In this document: piece by piece, positions 1 through 10,182 of the stretch
How the letters are laid out: every line of letters starts with the position of its first letter
Numbering within the stretch: the first letter of the stretch is position 1
Source of the DNA: Brachionus plicatilis
Lineage: Eukaryota; Rotifera; Eurotatoria; Ploima; Brachionidae
Assembly (NCBI GenBank): GCA_010279815.1
Contig: QEOQ01000214.1
Coordinates: forward strand, 1,518,318 to 1,582,317
DNA: 64,000 nt
Direction of reading: 5' to 3'
Program-made: the position numbers and the translations under genes
The notes under the pieces: model-generated
The model's input: only the letters and a program-made list of their open reading frames with translations
Told to the model about the DNA's origin: nothing
Databases searched by the model: none

Positions 1-233
1 GTTAGATGAACCAATTTATACCAAGTGGACAAAGACGCTGCATTCAGCACCTCGCAGATGTCAGTGGAATTTTTGGTGTTGTTGGAAGCGAGGGAAATAC
101 TGGAGGCAAAAATGTGCTCGATGTCTATTAGAATGGCCATCTGGGCTACTATGAATGTTCTGATTGACTCGATGCTTATTGACGCTTGGAGCAGCTGAGA
201 AGAGAGGAGTTTGTCATGGTGGGTACCTTCCAT
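1..233 (-). CDS. Partial ORF running off the left edge, unrecognised
   Basis: The minus strand is open from an ATG at 231-233 to base 1, about 77 codons, and continues outside the window. Base composition is much less AT-rich than its surroundings, which favours coding. The predicted peptide starts MEGTHHDKLLSSQ and is rich in Ser, Ile and Ala with no clear membrane segment, consistent with an alpha-helical soluble protein. The frame is also open for some codons upstream of this ATG, so the true start or an upstream exon is unsettled. I do not recognise the family. Confidence 0.4.
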   Translation of the reverse strand, partial: MEGTHHDKLLSSQLLQASISIESIRTFIVAQMAILIDIEHIFASSISLASNNTKNSTDICEVLNAASLSTWYKLVHL

Positions 234-418
234 GCGCGTCAACTCAACTCAACAGTAGAATATTTCTGGAGCATTTTTTTCACTAAAATTCTCTTCATTT
301 TCGAAGCGAATTCATTAAAAATTACTAATGCTAAAAAATTAAACTTGAAATTTATTGAATAAATGTTAAGTTTTTTATTTTAAATTTTCTTAATACTTTA
401 GAATTTGACTTCTATTAG

Positions 419-661
419 AGACTCTACCGAAACGGATCGACCAGAGAGATCCTTAGATTCACTGAAACAATAGAAATTGGTCAAAATTTTGTATTTGAAA
501 TGCCTATAGATGTTGCTGGGCAAGAAAACTCACTGGAACGAGTTGAAGTCTGTAGCGTTTGCAAATGCATGGTCAAGAATGATTTGAGAGCATCAAAAGA
601 AGGCCATCTCTTTTTAAAAATACAAGAAATATTTAGCCATAAAAATATAGTCTCTGAACTT
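419..661 (+). pseudogene. ORF fragment interrupted by a transposon
   Basis: After an AG at 417-418 the plus strand is open for 81 codons up to the target duplication of the transposon at 662-3101. The peptide contains a CxxCxC cluster (CSVCKC) and a basic, helical C-terminal part. If the transposon and one copy of its duplication are taken out, the frame runs on for five codons from 3110 and stops at TAG 3125-3127, so the insertion lies at the very end of the ORF. No family is recognised, and it may already have been non-coding before the insertion. Confidence 0.3.
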
Positions 662-1107
662 GGCAAAGTAAAAATTTTGCTCATTTTCATTTTGTTCAAT
701 TTTACTCAAAAATAAAATGCAAATTTAAAAAAACTGCAAGTTTCAATTTTTATTTTGTTCAAAAATATATTTTATTTTAAAAAATAAATTATGAATCAGA
801 ATCAAAATGCCAAATTAAAAGCCCTCTTGTCGCTTTCCACATCACTTTTGGACATGATTATGCTGCTCAGCCACCACACATCGACCATATTGTTTGATGC
901 AAGCACTTTTCTTAACAAAAAATGCCCGACCTGATTGTGAGCAGAGAGCCGTGGTTAGACCAACTGCACTTATTAATCCATTCCGTCTTCATGTTGTTGT
1001 CCAGTTAGATCTACATAGCTCGGCTGGCTCACAGTTAACAAACGAAAACAGTGATGGCATTCTTAAAATTAAGATAAAAGATGACGATGGTCGATACGAA
1101 AAGTTTT

Positions 1108-1345
1108 GAATACGAGAACTTAGCCAACATAGTGAAAAGTTCTTCAGGTACTATAGATAAAATGCTTTCAGATGACATTGTTGTAAGTGAAATTTTTTAT
1201 GAATAAGTTAATAAATCTAATTATATTCATTAAGATTTCATTATTACCAATGACGTTAACACTTTTCTAAAACTACCCGAAGTAGAGCATCCAGCGGCCA
1301 AAATATTGGTCAATTTGAACAAATTCCATGATCAAACCTTTAGAT
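1108..1345 (+). pseudogene. TCP1: Decayed TCP1/CCT1 (chaperonin alpha subunit) segment inside the transposon
   Basis: Two stretches match the N-terminal equatorial domain of CCT1, an ATP-driven cytosolic folding chaperonin subunit. Bases 1108-1182 read LANIVKSS, then DKML and DDI. Bases 1235-1345 read ITNDVNTFLK, then EVEHPAAKILV. In the functional family these correspond to ANIVKSSLGPVG, DKMLVDDIGD, ITNDGATILK and EVEHPAAK. The conserved Gly of ITNDG is Val here, and the GDGTT phosphate-binding loop that should follow is absent. The stretches are separated by a GTAAGT...AAG segment that looks like an intron, but the two frames no longer join. The remnant therefore came from an intron-containing gene copy, not from processed mRNA. 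Confidence 0.7.
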
Positions 1346-1894
1346 GTCATTATTGCTGTAAATTTAAGGAACTTTTAAGATTTTATTTTTCATTTTTCTA
1401 AATTTTTTTAAATATTATTTTTGTTAGATTTAATTTATTATTTTGAGTGATTTTAAAAATAATCTCTGGGATCTAAAGTATCTTTGTGATACTGAATTTT
1501 AATATTTTCCAAAATTAAACTGAATTTAAGTGTTTTTGAAACACAAGTGTAAAATAAATTTTATTGTATTTTTAATTTAGCCAAATTTATTTTTTATTTA
1601 CTAGTTTGCCAAATTGTTTTAAATTTTAATATATTTTGAGAAAAATAAAAAGATTACATATTTTTTAAATTATTATTTAAATCAAACAATTAGCTGACCA
1701 GTCTTGTGAAATAATAATTTTAAGGTTTTTCAAAGTCAAGTCAGTAACTTAACTTAAAAATATATTTTGAATTTATTATGAATCTTAATCATTATTCAAG
1801 TTTTTTTTTTAAAACCTTCAAAAAATAATATTTAAAAAAGAAATTTTTAAAGTAAAATCCAAAGACTTATTAAATTTTTATATATTCTAAATTT

Positions 1895-1990
1895 TAATAA
1901 TAATAATAATAATAATATATATAAGCTACAGCAAGACTAGCTTGCGGAGATGGCCTACTAGGAGGTCACCTATGGTAGCTCCTTGTACAT
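1895..1990 (-). repeat. AAT microsatellite joined to a short interspersed-element end
   Basis: An (AAT)n tract (1897-1915) abuts a GC-richer stretch of about 70 bp containing mirrored CTAGTAGG/CCTACTAG sequence. A unique GC-richer end joined to a simple repeat is typical of the 3' end of a non-LTR retroelement, here in minus orientation and nested in the transposon. No coding sequence is present. Confidence 0.35.
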
Positions 1991-3109
1991 AACACATAGA
2001 AAAGTACTGAAAAAAGAAATCCTGTCAATTTTATTTTTATTTTATTTCCTGTCTGACTAAAATTCAACAGACTCTCAAAATAACTGCTTGAAACAGCAAA
2101 ACATTTATAATTCTGCCTTCGTAGCCGCAAAAATTCAATCTAAATCACCGCTGCTCTGAAATCCAATATTAATTTTACATTAAAACTAACTTTATTTTAA
2201 TAAAAAAAGTCAAATCAAGACTTTGTCTAATAAAAATTTCAGTTTGGAGAATATTTTTCGACTTTTTTGCGATGCTTTTAATCAAAAAATTATCTTTTTT
2301 ATTTTAAAGACAATATTGAGTTATTAATGAAAATAAATTTAATTTAAAAAAAATCAAATAAAGATCAAACATTTTGCTAAATGAAAATGATAAAAAAATT
2401 GAATCAAAAACAGATTCGTTAAATTGCCTGTATCCATAAAAAAACTAAAATTTTCATAAATTATAAAAACAATACATTTGACCTAAAACTCACTTGTGAC
2501 TCACAAGTCGGCTCAGGAGTACTAATAAAATTTAATTTTCACCGTTCCATGCAATTATGATCGTTGCCACATAAATATTTGTGAGTAATTTAAGTTTAAA
2601 CAATTTCTTTATCATTTTTTCAATTTTTGATATTATTATTCTTAAAACCAATTAACGTTTATTTTTAAATTAATAATAATAATAATATTTAACAGATAAA
2701 ATATTTGATAAGTATCTAAATTTTTTTGATTATTATTTTTTTTTTAAATTGGCTAGTTTTTTTTTCAAATTTTGTACCCTTGTATTTCAGTTACAAGTTC
2801 TTTAATTATGACCGATTTGGCCGAGGAAACAGCAAGCATTCTTTCTCAAACTGGCTCACAGTTAGGACATTTTTGCTTTATTCTATAATCGAGCAAAAAA
2901 ATCAAACTTTTCTGTCATTTATTGATTGATAAACAAATTGATGTAAGCAAATAAAGCCATTTTTTTATTTTTAAATTTCTTATTAGCATAATAATTTCAA
3001 GAAAGCAATTCAAAAATTGCAACTTGCAATTTTTCAAAGTTTGCATTCTATTTTTGAGCAAGACTGAGCAAAATGAAAATTAGCAAAATTTTTACTTTGC
3101 CCTGAACTT

Positions 3110-3469
3110 ACGAGATTCGATCAATAGTTTTTATTTTATGGATCTCGATCAAAGACTCAAGGTAGTTCTGGAAAGGAAATTGGCTTGCTTTTGGCCTTTT
3201 CAAACCGAAAAAAGCTTAAAAATTCACAAAGTTTTGTTACTGGAAATGGGGTCCTGTTATGTTACTGGAAAAGCCTGAGAAAATAAAATCGTAATCTGAA
3301 AATTATTCATGATTATCAAAAGAATACCCCAATTGGTGAAAAGTCTTTGTTTAATTTAGCACCCATTTTTGTCATATTTTCTGACTTAAATGGTATCTGC
3401 TGTGAAAATTTTTATTAGAACAATTACATCAATCACAACACCAAACAGAATTAAAATATTTTTGATTAC
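3110..3469. other. Intergenic, nothing recognised
   Basis: This is the flank to the right of the transposon. Apart from the five codons that complete the interrupted ORF, I see no gene or repeat. Confidence 0.4.
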
Positions 3470-5785
3470 TTAAACAAAAAATTTTTGGATTTTCTTTTTC
3501 ATATTTTGGAAGAAAAGAAAAAATCCATCGCGAAATGTTTCACTTATAAAACAGTAAATAATTGTGCTGTACGAACAAGATATCAAATAGAACAATTTGC
3601 TTAAATCTAAAAAATTGGTGCACATTTTTGGCAATAGACTACAGTTTATTCTAATTAAAATTCCCATAAACAAATAAAGCAAGATACCAAGCTCCAACAT
3701 TCGTAGAACAAACAAGACAAAAAGGTTTAAAAACAGCCCAATTCGGATATTTATCTCATTTTTTTCTATTTTTTTTCTTTTTTTCTCATCAAATAAATTA
3801 GAGGCATTTAATTTTTTTTTAAAAATTGATTTCAATTCAAAAATTAGTAGCATGTCTATTGCAATTATAAGAATATACAATACTAAATTATTGAGAACGA
3901 ATTCCACAATAAAAGTAATATAAGAAAATAGATAATTGTCTGCTATTTCATTTGAAAAATATCTTCCAGCAATAGGTAGAGTAAAACCTTTGAAATTATA
4001 CTTGATCGGAAATTCTTTTTCATTGTAATAATCATCAAAAAAATCATTTAAATTGTTAATTTTGGATGTCCAGATTCTGACCGAGTGAAGATAAACAATG
4101 GCTGAAAAGATCATCAAAATCAATGGGATTTTGTAGATCAATTTTATTTTTTGCCATTTGGAATAAAATTTTTCAAGTTTCATTTGTCCTTTGAGTACAA
4201 AATAGCGATCTAGTGATATCATAGCCATCAGAAAATTTGACATTGTTTTTAAAATACTGGCCAAAAATTCCACAAAGTAAATGTCATAAAGCTGAGCTAG
4301 AACACTTCGGTAAAATTGTGAACAAAAAAAGCTAGTAAAAAAAATGCAGATATTTATTAAATGGAATAAATAGACAAAACAATAGAAAAAATTTAAAATT
4401 GAATTTAAAATCATCAATTTGAAAATAAGATTTTTCGACTTGTTGTTTTGGATGTGATTTTTTCTGCTCAATATGAACACATTTAAAATGTTTGTTAGCA
4501 GACCGAGCATGCTGAATAGTGGAGATAGAAAAATATTTACCAAAGCCAATTTTGAAGTGTCAAAAAAAAAATCAATCGAGTGGGAAATAAATTTTTTACT
4601 CTTTTGTTTTACACATTTTGAAGTCATTTGATCAAAATCACAGGTTTTATTTGAACATAAATATTTGTTCAATTCATTTATTTTATTTTTTCTTGATGGA
4701 TCATCATTTTGAAAAATCCAACTGATTGTACATGAACATGACTTTGCTGATATAATTGGAAAAATTGGCCCATTTTTTGGAAATTTTCGAAAAAGACAAA
4801 AGTCCTCATCTGGAAATTGGTAGGAATCGATGTACACGAATATCACAAATAGATCATTTTCTGTACGGTTCAGATAATTGAAAAGCCATTCGGAATTTTT
4901 GGATAAAAAAGCGTCCAAATTGAACACCTCAATCTGAAGCGATGACAATTCCTTAAAAGCAAACAGACAATCGCTTTCAGCCTCTTCAATGTGACCCATC
5001 AAATGTAATTGATTTACTTTATGAAATAAATTTGCTGAAAACAATTTTTTATTTAATTTAAATTTGTAAAATTTAAAAAACAATAAATCGATTTTTAAAT
5101 CGATTAATTCATTTATTGTTTGAAAAGAGAGATGATTTTTTTTCAAAAAAATATCCGAAATTCCGTGAAATTCTATTTTGCTTAAGCTATTGGATAAATT
5201 GGAAAAAATAAAGGGACATGTATCCTGATAGTATTTGACATATGAGGAAAATTTAATCGAATCTATATTTTTAAATACCCTAAAATTGTTTCTTGAACAT
5301 TCACGCGTTTCTGATCTGTTGGTAAAAAATAAAAAATAAGAATAGTAAAAATCAATCGAAAGTTTTGTTTTTGCAGACATGGAATAGAATGGCTCAGATG
5401 AAATGTCAATTCCTCTAATGTTTGCCACTTTAAAAGTTGTTTTTTTCAACAATGACTTTTGGTCAAAATCAATGCTAAGGGTATTGTCTAATATTAGCAT
5501 ATTTCTAGGGAATATTTTAAATTCCTTGAAATAAATCTTATCGCTGGAGAGACAATTAAAATTTAGCTGGCTAAAAGATTGGAAATTTGAAAAATCCAAT
5601 GCAATAGGTATATGGCCTTTGCTCGGATGCAGAGCCACAAATCTAAAATTACTTTCTTTTATTAAAGTTGAGCATTTATTGATGTCAATCGAAAGATCAA
5701 GACGCTTCGGAAGATTTAGAATTTTTTCACATAAACCTATTTTAAAAGAAAGAAATATCAGGGTCAAATATTTTTTGGACTGCAT
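3470..5785 (-). CDS. Rhodopsin-like (class A) GPCR with a large LRR-like ectodomain
   Basis: A single 771-residue exon. Residues 1-19 form a signal peptide ending near GLC. Residues 20-410 are extracellular, with Leu/Ile/Phe-rich strand repeats (INELIDLKI, VNQLHLMG, FKELSSLQIE) that resemble degenerate leucine-rich repeats. A Cys cluster follows (CSCTISWIF, then LCSNKTC), placed and shaped like an LRR C-terminal cap. Seven hydrophobic segments follow from about 412. After TM3 comes SLDRYFVLK, matching the class A DRY region. TM7 carries STIIY in place of NPxxY, followed by FRDGF as helix 8. Several N-glycosylation sequons (NRS, NLS, NRT) lie in the ectodomain. The protein should be a plasma-membrane receptor with a protein or peptide ligand, which cannot be inferred. 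The 7TM call is strong; the LRR call is an inference. Confidence 0.8.
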   Translation of the reverse strand: MQSKKYLTLIFLSFKIGLCEKILNLPKRLDLSIDINKCSTLIKESNFRFVALHPSKGHIPIALDFSNFQSFSQLNFNCLSSDKIYFKEFKIFPRNMLILDNTLSIDFDQKSLLKKTTFKVANIRGIDISSEPFYSMSAKTKLSIDFYYSYFLFFTNRSETRECSRNNFRVFKNIDSIKFSSYVKYYQDTCPFIFSNLSNSLSKIEFHGISDIFLKKNHLSFQTINELIDLKIDLLFFKFYKFKLNKKLFSANLFHKVNQLHLMGHIEEAESDCLFAFKELSSLQIEVFNLDAFLSKNSEWLFNYLNRTENDLFVIFVYIDSYQFPDEDFCLFRKFPKNGPIFPIISAKSCSCTISWIFQNDDPSRKNKINELNKYLCSNKTCDFDQMTSKCVKQKSKKFISHSIDFFFDTSKLALVNIFLSPLFSMLGLLTNILNVFILSRKNHIQNNKSKNLIFKLMILNSILNFFYCFVYLFHLINICIFFTSFFCSQFYRSVLAQLYDIYFVEFLASILKTMSNFLMAMISLDRYFVLKGQMKLEKFYSKWQKIKLIYKIPLILMIFSAIVYLHSVRIWTSKINNLNDFFDDYYNEKEFPIKYNFKGFTLPIAGRYFSNEIADNYLFSYITFIVEFVLNNLVLYILIIAIDMLLIFELKSIFKKKLNASNLFDEKKRKKIEKNEINIRIGLFLNLFVLFVLRMLELGILLYLFMGILIRINCSLLPKMCTNFLDLSKLFYLISCSYSTIIYCFISETFRDGFFLFFQNMKKKIQKFFV

Positions 5786-6640
5786 CCTTAATGAAAAATT
5801 AAATGTAAAATTATATTTATGAATTTTTTTTGGAAATATTTAAATAGAAAAAATGCTTTTTAAATTTCACTAAATATTGAATAAAATTTAATTTATTTTG
5901 TTTGACAATATGACAACAATGGTTCCAATCGACGCTTCTAAAATGACCGAAAAATTTTTGATATTTGAAAAGCAATATTTAGCATAAAAACTAAATTTAA
6001 AAGCTTATACTTTAGAAGCATTAAATATTTTTTGTGATAGTAAATAAAAAAATTTAAAAAAAAACAAAAATTACGAAATTAATTTAAAGAATTCTCTTCC
6101 AATTTTTTCTATAATTTAGTTATTGAATGTGATTTTTTCTGACAGAATGATTCATAAGCTTTTACAGGAATTTTTTTTAAACATCTCTTTTGATATTTGA
6201 AATAATTTTTATTTATTTCGAAAATATTTAAAAAGGATGCTTTTAAAAAAATTAATTATGAAATTGTTTAAATAGATATCCGATGTTATTCTTTATGCAA
6301 AAACTAATTAAATGGTAACAATTGACCTTCATTTGTATCTAATTCCGACTGTTGGTGCTAATTAATTCCCTTGACAATATTTTAAAAATTGTTTAATTTT
6401 TAAAAAAACGAAGTAAAAAATTAAAAAATAATTTTATCAAAAATGTAAAATTTAAATTAATTTTTTCCCATTTTAAATGCTTTATTCTTTCTTAAACAAA
6501 TTATATACGATTATTTAATATCGTCTTTAGCCACCTATTTTTATAATATTTAAATGACCTTTCAGAAGGTAGATTTATTTTATAATTTAATTCTTTAATT
6601 CAATTTTTAAATAAAATTGTAAATTTTTTTAACTATCAAT
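5786..6640. other. AT-rich intergenic region
   Basis: Upstream of the receptor gene. It is very AT-rich and its promoter must lie at the left end, but no motif, repeat or coding stretch stands out. Confidence 0.4.
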
Positions 6641-6661
6641 TTTTTATTCTTAAAAAATTAT

Positions 6662-6951
6662 GATTATGATTTACTTGTAAACGCGGATGATACCCAATTA
6701 GTAGCCTTTGATGACTATGGTAATGATTTTTAACATAAAATGGAAATCAGCCTAATTCTGAATATTTTTCAGATGAAGACTTTGATAATGAAGAAACTAA
6801 AGAAAGTAACATAGGCAAAACTTCGAAAAATAGAACGATATGGATAAGATTGAAAACCGGAGAAGATACAAGTCTTAAAAAAAAGATTATTGTTAATGAG
6901 AGAATGAGAAAGTTTCATCTTCAAAATCATTATCAATTGAAAAAAGAGTGA
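6662..6951 (+). pseudogene. Two-exon coding fragment, acidic, unidentified
   Basis: Two open segments join in frame across a 53-nt GT-AG intron (6720-6772). The first reads DDTQLVAFDDY; the second reads DEDFDNEETKESN, followed by a basic and hydrophobic stretch (TIWIRLKTGED, KKKIIVNERM) and a stop at 6949-6951. An acidic linker followed by a beta-rich stretch recalls ubiquitin-like domains, but this is a guess. There is no clear ATG upstream, and an inverted-repeat element begins 47 bp after the stop. It is more likely a truncated gene remnant than a complete gene. Confidence 0.35.
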
Positions 6952-6998
6952 AAACTAATATCAAGCCTAAAAGTTGTAGATCATCATAAGTTAAAAAT

Positions 6999-7482
6999 GG
7001 CATTGTGAATTTTAGTCAAAAAATCAAAAACAAAATATTAAAAGTGCCAAAGCTTAAGTTCTGAAGGACCAAAGCATGTTCTGTAAATTGTAGCAACTGA
7101 TACATCCTTTGTACCACCAGTATACTGATTCTGCAAAACTCTGCAATAAATCTCCAAAACTCAGAAAATAACAGATTTGGGATTTTACATTAAATTAAAA
7201 ATTCAATTCAACTTTAAGTGGCAGTACAAAGGATGTATCAGTTGCTACAATTTACAGAACATGTTTTAGTCGGTCAAGATTAAAGTTCTGGCGTTTTTAT
7301 TTTTATTTTTGTTTTTTGTACTAAAATTCACAATGTTCTGAATTTTGCAGAATCAGAATACTGGTGGTACAAAGGATGTATCAGTTGCTACAATTTACAG
7401 AACATGTTTTGGTCCTTCGGAACTTAAGCTTTGGCACTTTTAATATTTTGTTTTTGATTTTTGGACCAAAATTTACTATGCC
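6999..7482. mobile_element. Inverted-repeat (MITE-like) element with three related arms
   Basis: The left arm (6999 to about 7140) and right arm (about 7340-7482) are near-identical inverted copies for about 140 bp, starting GGCATTGTGAATTTTAGTC and GGCATAGTAAATTTTGGTC. A third, partial copy of the right arm lies between them (7214-7330) in direct orientation, so the centre has been duplicated or invaded by a relative. The flanks TTAAAAAT and CTAAAAAA agree at 6 of 8 positions and could be a decayed 8-bp duplication. No coding capacity is seen. Confidence 0.7.
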
Positions 7483-9657
7483 CTAAAAAATTTGTAAATA
7501 AAAAATGATAAATCAGTTTTATTTTGCTTCAAAACAATTACTCTGCAAAAAAAAATTATACCAAGTCTTAATTTTCAACGGATTTTAGGTCTTTTAGCCA
7601 TGATTTTGGATGAATTAAATTTTTTTAAAAATTCAGCATCTTATCGAACTGATTTATCATTTTTTTATGAGCTGTTACAGTAGTGCTTTAATTTTCTTTT
7701 TTTAATAAAAATTACTATTAAAAATTATGATTTTTTAAATTAATTTAAATAAAATTAAAATTACCGAAAATTACTTAAATTTTGTTAATAAGTAAAATTT
7801 CATAAAAACGCTTAATTTCGCAAATTTTTTAATTTTTATAGTAAAAATGATTATTGGATGATTAAGACATACATTTAGTCATTAAAATAAAAAAATGATT
7901 AAAAAATTGTAGAAATAAACGAAATAAATAAATTAATATATCTTTCTTTTGGAAAATTTTAAAATTAAATTTTCTTTCACTAGTTTACTAAAATTATCAT
8001 ACTGAAATTTACGTCAAATTACTTTAAAAAAATGTTTTTTCCTAATGAATATGGGTCGATAGGCTTTGTGAAGTTCATTTCAATTCATTCAAACTCTAAT
8101 AACTTTTGAACGGAAAGTGTTTTTTTTTAAAAACATTTTCCGTTCAAAATTTATTAGAGACTTTTTAGGTGTAACAAAATATTTACACTTTGTAGCATTT
8201 TGCAGAATAATTTTATCAATTTCCGTTCAATAGTGATTAGAGTTTGCATGAATTGATATGAAATTCACAAAGCCCGAAAAATAAAAAATTTATTTAAAAA
8301 AGTTTTTAATATTTTTCACCTCATAAAAATTTTAATTAAAAAATTTTAAGAGAATTTAGGAGCTCTCCATTTCTCTGTGAAACTAATACTTCAATTTAAA
8401 ATCAATAAGATATGAAACTGGATCATACGATTATTTCTAAAAGAGCAGAACATATTACAAATTGAAGTTCTAGATCAAGATCAAAATGGTTTAATTTTTT
8501 GTGTTTGAATCACCAAATGTATCCAATGTTGAAATAACATTGAAAAAGTGCGATGTTTAAAATATTTTTTTCAGTTTAAGATAAAAAATAATTTTAACTT
8601 AAAATATTTAAGTTAATATTCTAAGCATTTTCATATTTTAAATTAAACTCTTTAGTGTAATAGCATGAGTTTAATTTTTATTTAGAAATTTGAAAAAAAT
8701 ATTGAAAATTCTTTTTTTTTACTTTTAAATTATTTATTTATTTGTTTATCTGTACCTTTACCAACCTTCAAAATAGAATATATGAAACAAAAAAATTAAA
8801 AATAAAGTCGAATAAGATAAATAATTCATTTAGATTTAAATTAATAATTCAATCATTGAAAAACTCGATTTAGTCGGTTTGGTTTTTGCGATCAATTTTT
8901 GTTCTCGGTTTTGTGAACCATAATTTCACTGTTCACCAAAAGGTGAACCAAAATAGAATTAGGTGATCAAATCTCAAATTAGGTCAAAAACTTTTAGATT
9001 ATGAGAATAAATTGAATAAATAGGTACTTAATAGAATGCCTAATTCTCAATACTGATATAAAAACAATTGAAGTTAATAATTTTTTTGTTTTTTTTTTTA
9101 ATTTGAAGGAGCTTTAGAAATAGCATTTGTTCTGATCTAGTTGACCTGGTATTACCCTTTCAACAATCCAAAATACCCAGATGCCCTCTCTACTTAAATC
9201 TGGGAACAAGAATTGTTCCACTAAAAGATGAACCATAGTTCACTTAACCGACCCAAAAAAACCTTGTTTTTTTATTTAAAAATTTCTACTTTAGTGATAA
9301 TTGAAGTTCGGTTGATGCATATTAACAAATACTCAATTTATAAAAAATGGAAAACAGAACGTAGATAGTTTTTTCAACAACAAATTTTATTTTAAATATC
9401 AACATAGCACAAACCCTAAGTCAAAATTAAAAAAAACAAGTTTTTCATGTTTACAATATTAACTTAAAATTATTTTTTTATTTGAAACTGAAAAAAATAT
9501 TTGAAACATCGTACTTTTTCAATTTTATTTCAACATTGGATACATTTTGTAATTTAAACACAAAAAATTAAACCGGATATTAAATGTAAAAATTTTTTAC
9601 AATTTTTATTTTTTGTTTAAAATTTATTTTAAAATAAAAAAAAATTTTATGGATCTT
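7483..9657. other. AT-rich intergenic region with repeat remnants
   Basis: Besides the inverted-repeat element at 8062-8274, bases 8735-8775 hold a minus-strand LINE-type tail (TACAGATAAACAAATAAATA when read on that strand). The rest is low-complexity AT sequence with no gene recognised. Confidence 0.4.
8062..8274. mobile_element. Short inverted-repeat element (MITE-like)
   Basis: The ends read GGCTTTGTGAAGTTCATTTC and, inverted, GGCTTTGTGAATTTCATATC, and pairing continues for about 55 bp through CAAACTCTAAT and TTGAACGGAAA. A second hairpin around 8108-8152 repeats the GAACGGAAA motif inside. The GGCnnnGTGAA terminus resembles those of the elements at 6999 and 56693. No convincing target duplication remains. 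Confidence 0.6.
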
Positions 9658-10182
9658 TTATTTCACTTGTGATAATTGTTCATTAAATTGATTTAACACT
9701 TTTATAAAAACTGTTATAAACATGAAAACACTTCCTAAAAACATTGCGAATCCCAGTATCATTGCCAACAGATTCATTCGAAGTGACATTTTTGAATAAT
9801 GTAATGAATTAGAATCACATTTTTCATAAGCCTTTGCTGATTTTACCGAGAAATACAACGCTACCATCCCTTTGATTTATTTTTAAAAAAGTTAGACACT
9901 TTAAAATTTAATGTCAAACAAGTTACCTATTGGTAAAAAACAGAAAAAACTTGTAAACACCGAAAGAAATAAATAGTCATTTGGTTTCAATATTTTGTTG
10001 GTTTTTACTTCATAGACCGAGTATATTTGAGTGGATACTTCTCTTTTTTCCAAAAGTGTCGGTTTATTAATGCTTGAAATTGATTCTTCCATCGATGCTT
10101 TTGACAATAAAGAACAACCAAAGCTTGAATCATCTGTCTCAAATTCGTTTCGAAGTTTCGTAACTGATAGTTTATTTGCCAT
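9658..10182 (-). CDS. CD225/dispanin family two-pass membrane protein
   Basis: Two exons, 10182-9927 and 9869-9658, join across a 57-nt intron with GT-AG ends to give 155 residues. The first 85 residues are a Ser/Glu-rich cytosolic tail. The CD225 domain follows: PNDYLFLSVFTSFFCFLPIG (first hydrophobic segment with the paired FC of the family), then the conserved MVALYFSVKSAKAYEKCD and YSKMSLRMN, then a second hydrophobic segment. The splice junction falls exactly inside the diagnostic PIG-MVAL motif, which confirms the model. Relatives include IFITM, PRRT and SynDIG proteins of the endosomal and plasma membrane, which act in membrane fusion or receptor trafficking. Which subfamily this belongs to is unclear. 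Confidence 0.85.

Larger units (their letters stand above)
662..3101. mobile_element. 2.44-kb TIR DNA transposon with 8-bp target duplication, carrying host gene pieces
   Basis: The two ends are inverted copies of each other over about 90 bp (662-752 and 3010-3101) at roughly 85% identity by eye, both beginning GGCAAAGTAAAAATTTTGC. The element is flanked by an exact 8-bp direct repeat, CTGAACTT, at 654-661 and 3102-3109, which defines both ends. No transposase is visible inside, so it is non-autonomous. Internal matter includes a decayed TCP1/CCT1 segment (1108-1345), a short exon-like stretch after a CAG near 2790 encoding MTDLAEETAS, and a nested interspersed repeat near 1895-1990. An 8-bp duplication is used by hAT and Merlin-type transposases among others. 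The GG terminus does not match the usual CAG end of hAT, so the superfamily is left open. Confidence 0.85.
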
